A stretch of DNA of 11,615 bases from the NCBI GenBank assembly GCA_937881145.1, contig CALGFL010000361.1, forward strand, positions 1 through 11,615. Reading direction: 5' to 3'. This DNA is from an uncultured Bordetella sp. (GTDB lineage: Bacteria > Pseudomonadota > Gammaproteobacteria > Burkholderiales > Burkholderiaceae_B). Below the pieces are notes generated by a model. The model was not told where the DNA came from and ran no database searches. It saw nothing but the letters and a program-made list of their open reading frames with translations. The translations under genes and the position numbers were made by a program. Of this stretch, positions 7,078-11,615 are shown one piece after another. Numbering within the stretch: position 1 is the first letter of the stretch; the number at the start of each line of letters is the position of its first letter.

Positions 7078-7096
7078 GCAGGAATCCCGTTCCTGC
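7078..7096 (+). other. First hairpin after the cold-shock gene
   Basis: GCAGGAA (7078-7084) and TTCCTGC (7090-7096) form a perfect 7-bp stem with the 5-nt loop TCCCG, starting 2 bp after the stop codon. No T-run follows. It may protect the 3' end of the short mRNA. Confidence 0.55.
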
Positions 7097-7117
7097 TCGC
7101 CAGCGTCGTCTGGCTGC

Positions 7118-7149
7118 AACGCCCCAAGATCTCACGGTCTTGGGGCGTT
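7118..7149 (+). terminator. Rho-independent terminator of the cold-shock gene
   Basis: AACGCCCCAAGA (7118-7129) and TCTTGGGGCGTT (7138-7149) form a perfect 12-bp stem with an 8-nt loop. A modest T-rich stretch (TTGTCATT) begins at its end. It lies 43 bp past the cold-shock stop codon and 25 bp before the first DnaA-box motif. Confidence 0.85.
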
Positions 7150-7173
7150 GTCATTCCCAGGCTGGAGAAATCA

Positions 7174-7229
7174 TGTGGATAGGCTGTGGATAGGATATGG
7201 ATAAGTCGGGATAACCGTCATGCGGATAG
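7174..7229 (-). repeat. Helically phased array of five DnaA-type motifs
   Basis: The shared hexamer GGATA(A/G) recurs at 7177, 7188, 7199, 7209 and 7224, i.e. at steps of 11, 11, 10 and 15 bp and always in the same direction. Steps of 10-11 bp put successive sites on the same face of the helix, a layout suited to cooperative loading of a DnaA filament. Confidence 0.8.
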
Positions 7230-7471
7230 GCCCGCAATTTTCAGGAAATCTCGTTACTCAGTCCAGGCGGCCGAAGTTGTTCACACGAGGGGTTGGGGAG
7301 GGTGTTTTGGCAAACCTCAGGTTTTCCCCAGGGAAGAGCACCCCGATGCCTGAAATATTCGATGCAGTGCAGCATGGATCGGTGAGTTATTCACAAAGAT
7401 ATCCTCAGGTGATTCTGCTGGAGAGCAAGCTGGAGATGTCGATCTTGCAGATAGGTAGAGACTGTGGATAG
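7174..7471. other. Probable chromosomal replication origin (oriC), DnaA-box cluster
   Basis: Five motifs of the TGTGGATAA type in one orientation start at 7174 (TGTGGATAG), 7185 (TGTGGATAG), 7196 (TATGGATAA), 7206 (TCGGGATAA) and 7221 (TGCGGATAG). The first three differ from the DnaA consensus at one base, the last two at two. Further sites are TTGTTCACA at 7277 (two mismatches), TTATTCACA at 7387 (one) and TGTGGATAG at 7463 (one). Next to mnmG and two parS sites this is the expected place for oriC in this bacterial group. dnaA itself is not in the window. No obvious strongly AT-rich unwinding element is seen inside the cluster. An 83-codon open frame at 7220-7471 has no coding look and is not called. 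Confidence 0.8.
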
Positions 7472-7500
7472 ATCTTTCCCATTAATGGCGAAGACGCCAT

Positions 7501-7516
7501 GGTTTCACGTGAAACA
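7501..7516. promoter_or_regulatory. parS centromere site 1
   Basis: The 14-bp palindrome GTTTCACGTGAAAC (7502-7515) matches the core of the bacterial chromosomal ParB-binding site parS. The flanks (G on the left, A on the right) differ from the 16-bp consensus only at the first base. It lies 30 bp past the last DnaA box and about 93 bp before the mnmG start. Confidence 0.95.
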
Positions 7517-7538
7517 ACGGGATTACCAGGAATTTCAA

Positions 7539-7554
7539 TGTTTCACGTGAAACA
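7539..7554. promoter_or_regulatory. parS centromere site 2
   Basis: TGTTTCACGTGAAACA is a perfect 16-bp parS consensus, with its centre 38 bp from the centre of site 1. Its right end coincides with the position expected for the -35 element of the mnmG promoter, so ParB bound here could affect transcription of the operon. Confidence 0.96.
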
Positions 7555-7577
7555 GCAATCTCCCCAACCTCTATAAT
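7549..7577 (+). promoter_or_regulatory. mnmG promoter
   Basis: TATAAT at 7572-7577 is a perfect -10 element. At the standard 17-bp spacing the -35 position reads GAAACA (7549-7554), matching TTGACA at three of six bases and made of the right arm of parS site 2. Transcription should start near 7584, leaving a leader of about 25 nt before the ATG at 7609. Confidence 0.7.
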
Positions 7578-7608
7578 GAAGACTGATGCTCTTTCATCCT
7601 TGCCCATT

Positions 7609-9528
7609 ATGGATTTCCCTCGCGAATTTGATGTGATCGTTGTTGGTGGCGGTCATGCAGGTACCGAAGCCGCCTTGGCTTCCGCGCGCGCCGGCGCGGC
7701 AACGCTACTGCTCACCCACAACATCGAGACGCTTGGGCAGATGTCCTGTAATCCCTCAATTGGGGGTATCGGCAAAGGGCATCTGGTTAAAGAAGTGGAC
7801 GCCCTCGGGGGTGCCATGGGCATCGCCACCGATGAGGCAGGAATCCAGTTCCGCATTCTCAATAGTTCCAAAGGTCCGGCCGTACGAGCGACGCGTGCTC
7901 AAGCAGATCGCGTCCTATACCGCAAAGCCATACGCGGACGCCTGGAAAATCAACCCAATCTCTGGCTGTTCCAGCAGGCCGTCGATGATTTGATGGTCGA
8001 AGGCGACAGAATCGCCGGCGCTGTGACTCAGATCGGACTCAAGTTCCGGGCTCGTACCGTCGTGCTAACGGCCGGGACTTTCCTTAATGGATTGATCCAT
8101 GTGGGGCTACAGAACTATTCGGGTGGCCGGGCGGGGGACCCGCCAGCCATTTCCCTGGGCGCACGGCTCAAGGAACTCAAGCTGCCTCAGGGGCGACTGA
8201 AGACAGGAACGCCGCCGCGCATCGATGGTCGGACCATCGACTACAGCATTCTGGAAGAGCAGCCGGGCGACATGAATCCCGTCCCCGTGTTCTCGTTCAT
8301 GGGCAACGCCGCCATGCATCCACGACAACTGCCTTGCTGGATCACCCATACCAACAGTCGAACGCACGACATCATCCGTGGCGGGCTGGATCGCTCACCC
8401 ATGTATAGCGGCGTGATCGAAGGCGTGGGCCCAAGGTATTGTCCGTCCATCGAAGACAAGATTCATCGCTTCGCCGATAAAGAATCGCATCAGGTCTTTC
8501 TCGAACCGGAAGGCTTGGATACGCACGAGGTCTATCCCAACGGGGTGTCCACCAGCCTGCCATTCGATGTGCAGCTGGACTTGATCCATTCCTTGCCCGG
8601 CCTCGAGCACGCGCACATACTACGTCCGGGCTATGCCATCGAATACGATTACTTCGATCCTCGCGGGCTCAAGTCCACCCTGGAGACCAAAACCATCTCG
8701 GGCTTGTTCTTCGCTGGCCAGATCAACGGGACGACGGGCTATGAAGAGGCCGCGGCCCAGGGGTTGTTGGCCGGAACGAATGCGGCCTTGCAGGCACAAA
8801 GCAAAGAAAGCTGGACCCCGCGCCGCGACGAAGCTTATCTGGGTGTGCTGGTCGACGACCTGGTCACGCGCGGTGTCACCGAGCCCTATCGCATGTTCAC
8901 CTCGCGCGCCGAATATCGGTTGAGTTTGCGCGAAGACAACGCCGATCTGCGCTTGACCGAAATCGGCCGCAGGCTGGGCCTGGTCGACGATGCCCGCTGG
9001 GATGCATTCAGCCGCAAGCGCGATGCCATCGCACATGAGCTGGAACGCCTGAAGTCCACTTGGGTCAATCCGCGCCTGATGCCGGCCGAAACAGCCGAGC
9101 CTCTGTTAGGCAAGGCGATTGAACGTGAGTATTCACTATCAGATTTACTCAAGCGTCCCAACATCAGCTACGTTGATCTGATGAAAGCCCGGCAGGCCGA
9201 CGGCAGCCTGCTGGCCGGCCCTGGCCTGATTCATGACGGCACGCTGGCCGAGCAGATCGAAATCCAGACCAAGTACGCCGGCTACATCACGCGCCAGCAA
9301 GATGAAGTGCGCAAGCACGCCGAGCACGAACAGCAGCCCATTCCGGCGGACATCGACTACGACGCGGTCACCAGCTTGTCCTTCGAAGTGCGCCAGAAGC
9401 TCAAGGCCCACAAGCCCGAAACGATAGGTCAGGCCGGCCGCATTTCCGGCGTTACACCCGCAGCCATTTCGCTTTTGCTCATCCACCTAAAGCGCCTGCA
9501 CTACGGCGCGCGCAAACAGGCGGCATGA
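7609..9528 (+). CDS. mnmG: tRNA uridine-5-carboxymethylaminomethyl modification enzyme MnmG
   Basis: MnmG (GidA) is the FAD/NADH-dependent partner of MnmE; together they make the cmnm5 modification at U34 of tRNA in the cytoplasm. Length is 639 residues, standard for the family. The dinucleotide-binding motif [11 protein letters not shown] is at 11-21, Cys47 lies in [12 protein letters not shown], and Cys278 is in the signature [12 protein letters not shown]. The second signature [18 protein letters not shown] is also present. The start is set at 7609, where family similarity begins ([15 protein letters not shown]). An upstream in-frame ATG at 7576 overlaps the TATAAT box and cannot be in a transcript from that promoter. 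No Shine-Dalgarno sequence is evident. The gene overlaps rsmG by 4 bp (ATGA) and heads an operon running into parA. Confidence 0.98.
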   Translation: MDFPREFDVIVVGGGHAGTEAALASARAGAATLLLTHNIETLGQMSCNPSIGGIGKGHLVKEVDALGGAMGIATDEAGIQFRILNSSKGPAVRATRAQADRVLYRKAIRGRLENQPNLWLFQQAVDDLMVEGDRIAGAVTQIGLKFRARTVVLTAGTFLNGLIHVGLQNYSGGRAGDPPAISLGARLKELKLPQGRLKTGTPPRIDGRTIDYSILEEQPGDMNPVPVFSFMGNAAMHPRQLPCWITHTNSRTHDIIRGGLDRSPMYSGVIEGVGPRYCPSIEDKIHRFADKESHQVFLEPEGLDTHEVYPNGVSTSLPFDVQLDLIHSLPGLEHAHILRPGYAIEYDYFDPRGLKSTLETKTISGLFFAGQINGTTGYEEAAAQGLLAGTNAALQAQSKESWTPRRDEAYLGVLVDDLVTRGVTEPYRMFTSRAEYRLSLREDNADLRLTEIGRRLGLVDDARWDAFSRKRDAIAHELERLKSTWVNPRLMPAETAEPLLGKAIEREYSLSDLLKRPNISYVDLMKARQADGSLLAGPGLIHDGTLAEQIEIQTKYAGYITRQQDEVRKHAEHEQQPIPADIDYDAVTSLSFEVRQKLKAHKPETIGQAGRISGVTPAAISLLLIHLKRLHYGARKQAA

Positions 9529-10202
9529 TGCAAAACACCGCGATATCCACCGGCTTCGACAGTCGGTTGGCGCAGGCTTGCCGACAACTCGAATTGCAAA
9601 CGTCAGAGGCGCAGCGCGATAAGCTGCTGCGCTACGTCGAGCAGATGCAACGCTGGAACCGCACCTACAATCTCACGGCGGTACGCGATTGCGGCCAGAT
9701 GCTGGTGCAACATGTGTTCGACAGCCTGGCCGTGGTGCAACCCATCGAGGCGCAAGCCGCTGCGCGGCCGTTGCGCGTCATGGACGTGGGCTCCGGCGCA
9801 GGCCTGCCGGGTGTGGTGCTGGCCATTTTGCATGACCAATGGCAGGTGCAATGCGTCGACGCCGTGGACAAGAAAATGGCTTTCGTGCGCCAGATGAGCG
9901 GCGCCCTGAACCTGCCCAATCTGCAGGCCAGCCATGCGCGGGTCGAAGCATTGCCGCCATCGGGCTGCGATATCGTGATTTCCCGCGCCTTTGCATCGCT
10001 GCTGGACTTTGCTAACTTGGCGGGCCCGCACGTGGGCGAGCAGGGCGCTTTGCTCGCCATGAAAGGCAAGACCCCGCAGGACGAGATCGCCGCCTTGCAT
10101 GCGCAGGGTGTCTGGCACGTGCAGCGCATCGAAACGCTGCACGTGCCCGAGCTCGACGCGCAACGTTGCCTGGTGTGGATGCAACGCGCCATGCAGGCCT
10201 GA
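9525..10202 (+). CDS. rsmG: 16S rRNA (guanine-527-N7)-methyltransferase RsmG
   Basis: RsmG (GidB) methylates N7 of G527 in 16S rRNA using SAM; its loss gives low-level streptomycin resistance in several bacteria. The 225 residues are of normal size. Visible motifs are NLTAVRD (49-55), HVFDSL (63-68), the SAM-binding GSGAGLPG (89-96), the acidic VDAVDKK (111-117) and SRAF (153-156). The ATG at 9525 overlaps the mnmG stop as ATGA, indicating translational coupling; a second ATG at 9528 is an equally possible start. parA follows after 48 bp. Confidence 0.97.
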   Translation: MMQNTAISTGFDSRLAQACRQLELQTSEAQRDKLLRYVEQMQRWNRTYNLTAVRDCGQMLVQHVFDSLAVVQPIEAQAAARPLRVMDVGSGAGLPGVVLAILHDQWQVQCVDAVDKKMAFVRQMSGALNLPNLQASHARVEALPPSGCDIVISRAFASLLDFANLAGPHVGEQGALLAMKGKTPQDEIAALHAQGVWHVQRIETLHVPELDAQRCLVWMQRAMQA

Positions 10203-10250
10203 AAACTCGAAAGCAAACCCCAGCTACGCAGCAACCCCGACAGGAATTCC

Positions 10251-11063
10251 ATGACCGCCCCCGTGTCCCAGACCCAGCCGATCGCACAAGTCTTCTGCAT
10301 TGCCAATCAGAAGGGCGGTGTCGGCAAGACGACGACCGCCATCAATCTGGCCGCCGGCCTGGCTACGCAAGGGCAGCGTGTGCTGCTGGTCGATCTGGAT
10401 CCGCAGGGCAATGCCACGATGGGCAGCGGCATTGATAAGAGCACGCTCAAAGGCACGCTTTATCAGGTGCTGATCCGCGAAATGACCATTGCCCAGGCGC
10501 GCGTGCGCTCCGAGGTGGGCGGATACGACGTGCTGCCGGCCAATCGCGACCTCGCCGGCGCCGAGATCGACCTGGTCGAGATGGACGAACGCGAGCGACA
10601 GCTCAAAGGCGCCATTACCGAGGTTGCCGATCAATACGATTTCATCCTCATCGATTGCCCGCCCACGCTATCGCTGCTAACACTCAACGGACTTGTGGCA
10701 GCCCATGGCGTGATCATTCCCATGCAGTGCGAATACTTCGCGCTGGAAGGCCTGTCCGATCTGGTCAACACCATCAAGCGCGTGCATCGCAATATCAACG
10801 ACGAGCTGCAGCTCATTGGCCTGCTGCGCGTGATGTTCGACCCGCGCATGACTTTGCAGCAGCAGGTCTCGGCGCAGCTCGAGTCGCACTTCGGCGACAA
10901 GGTGTTCAAGACGGTCGTGCCGCGCAACGTGCGTCTGGCCGAGGCGCCCAGCTACGGCATGCCCGGCGTGGTCTACGACCGCAACGCACGCGGCGCGCAG
11001 GCCTATATCGCTTTCGGCATCGAGATGATCGAGCGCGTCAAAGCCATGCGCAGCGGTGTTTGA
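10251..11063 (+). CDS. parA: Chromosome partitioning ATPase ParA (Soj type)
   Basis: ParA is a Walker-type ATPase that binds DNA non-specifically as an ATP dimer and, with ParB bound to parS, moves newly copied origins. The 270 residues lack the N-terminal HTH found in plasmid ParA of type Ia, as expected for a chromosomal Soj protein. The deviant Walker A motif KGGVGKTT is at 21-28 (signature Lys21, catalytic Lys26), A' is VDLDPQGN with Asp48 and Asp50, and Walker B is ILIDCPP with Asp135. A clear ribosome binding site (AGGA, 10242-10245) precedes the ATG. Its cognate parS sites are 2.7 kb upstream in the mnmG promoter. A GNAT gene abuts its stop codon, with parB expected beyond the window. 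Confidence 0.97.
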   Translation: MTAPVSQTQPIAQVFCIANQKGGVGKTTTAINLAAGLATQGQRVLLVDLDPQGNATMGSGIDKSTLKGTLYQVLIREMTIAQARVRSEVGGYDVLPANRDLAGAEIDLVEMDERERQLKGAITEVADQYDFILIDCPPTLSLLTLNGLVAAHGVIIPMQCEYFALEGLSDLVNTIKRVHRNINDELQLIGLLRVMFDPRMTLQQQVSAQLESHFGDKVFKTVVPRNVRLAEAPSYGMPGVVYDRNARGAQAYIAFGIEMIERVKAMRSGV

Positions 11064-11615
11064 ATGCAAGCGCATCAACACCTACCGGATGCGGGGCAGA
11101 TCGCCCGCATAGAAGAAGCGGCGCTGAACGCGACGGTCGTGCCCGAGCAGCAGCTCTACAACGGCTGGGTGGTGCGCTGGGCCGATTCGGCGGCCAAAAG
11201 GGCCCGCAGCGTCAACATCCTGGCGCCGTCCACGGTGGCGCTGGACGAGCGCCTGGACTATGTGGCCGGCATCTACAAACAGCATGATCTGCCGCTGCTT
11301 TTCCGGCTTGCCGAAGGCTGTCCCGATTCCACACTGGAGGGCGCCCTCGCGGCGCGGGGCTTCAAATCATTTGGCCATACTTTGGTCATGACCGCGTCCA
11401 TGCGGCACGCCAACGACATCGCCGCGCGGCAAGAGCAGGGCACCAGGCAACTGCGCGCGGTCGACGAGCAGACCTTCGCGGCGCAAGTGGGCCGGCTCAA
11501 GGGCGCCAGCGCACAATACATCGCCGAGCATGCGTTGCGCCTATCCAGCGTGGCCGTGCCCAAGCAGATGCTGATGGCCTATACCGGCCAGGTCTGCGTC
11601 GGCGGAACCGAAAAC
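11064..11615 (+). CDS. GNAT-family N-acetyltransferase, partial (3' end beyond window)
   Basis: The frame starts with an ATG directly after the parA stop (TGA-ATG, no gap) and stays open for 184 codons to the window end. The N-terminal block (RIEEAALNATVVPEQQ, LYNGWVVRWADSAAKRARSVN) fits GNAT-type acetyltransferases that start with a Y-GW-R-KRA-SVN pattern, followed by LPLLFRLAEG and a GFKSFGHTLVM strand. The acetyl-CoA-binding Q/R-x-x-G-x-G/A loop is expected further C-terminal and is not reached. The substrate is unknown. Zero spacing to parA implies co-transcription and translational coupling with the segregation operon. Confidence 0.8.
   Translation, partial: MQAHQHLPDAGQIARIEEAALNATVVPEQQLYNGWVVRWADSAAKRARSVNILAPSTVALDERLDYVAGIYKQHDLPLLFRLAEGCPDSTLEGALAARGFKSFGHTLVMTASMRHANDIAARQEQGTRQLRAVDEQTFAAQVGRLKGASAQYIAEHALRLSSVAVPKQMLMAYTGQVCVGGTEN

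Noticed and set aside
7220..7471. 83-codon open frame in the oriC region
   Set aside because: It has no ribosome binding site and no family likeness, and it overlaps several DnaA boxes; better read as non-coding origin DNA.

Overview
The window looks like a chromosomal segment from a betaproteobacterium of the Alcaligenaceae (Bordetella/Achromobacter-like). This is inferred from the GC-rich coding sequence, the protein sequences (the MnmG N-terminus [18 protein letters not shown] is of the type I associate with Bordetella) and the order mnmG-rsmG-parA-acetyltransferase beside a parS/DnaA-box region. The genus cannot be fixed without a database search.

Left part (1-3300): the last codons of a catalase-peroxidase (katG) meet, tail to tail, an M20D-family metallo-amidohydrolase on the minus strand. 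A divergent spacer leads to mnmE (tRNA-U34 modification GTPase) on the plus strand. mnmE contains an unusually long perfect inverted repeat inside its coding sequence. It is followed by a small exported four-cysteine protein of unknown function.

Middle part (3300-6870): a minus-strand 14-TM MFS drug-type exporter (DHA2 family) has a palindrome over its promoter and a possibly leaderless start. A spacer of about 700 bp follows, holding a perfect DnaA box, a one-mismatch box, an AT-rich tract and a possible decayed or non-ATG hydrophobic ORF. Next is a minus-strand PLP aminotransferase of the YbdL/methionine-aminotransferase type.

Right part (6870-11615): a CspA-type cold shock gene ends in two hairpins, the second a strong terminator. 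Then comes the most striking stretch, about 400 bp without a gene. It has five GGATA(A/G)-containing DnaA-box motifs spaced mostly 10-11 bp apart, further near-perfect DnaA boxes, two 14-bp parS palindromes (GTTTCACGTGAAAC) and a perfect TATAAT box driving mnmG. This is very probably the chromosomal replication origin with its centromere sites. mnmG, rsmG, parA and a GNAT acetyltransferase follow on the plus strand with overlapping or tight junctions. Thus tRNA modification (MnmE and MnmG form one enzyme complex), 16S rRNA methylation (RsmG) and chromosome segregation (ParA) are coupled to the origin. parB is expected just beyond the window but is not seen. No tRNA, rRNA, CRISPR array or insertion sequence was found.
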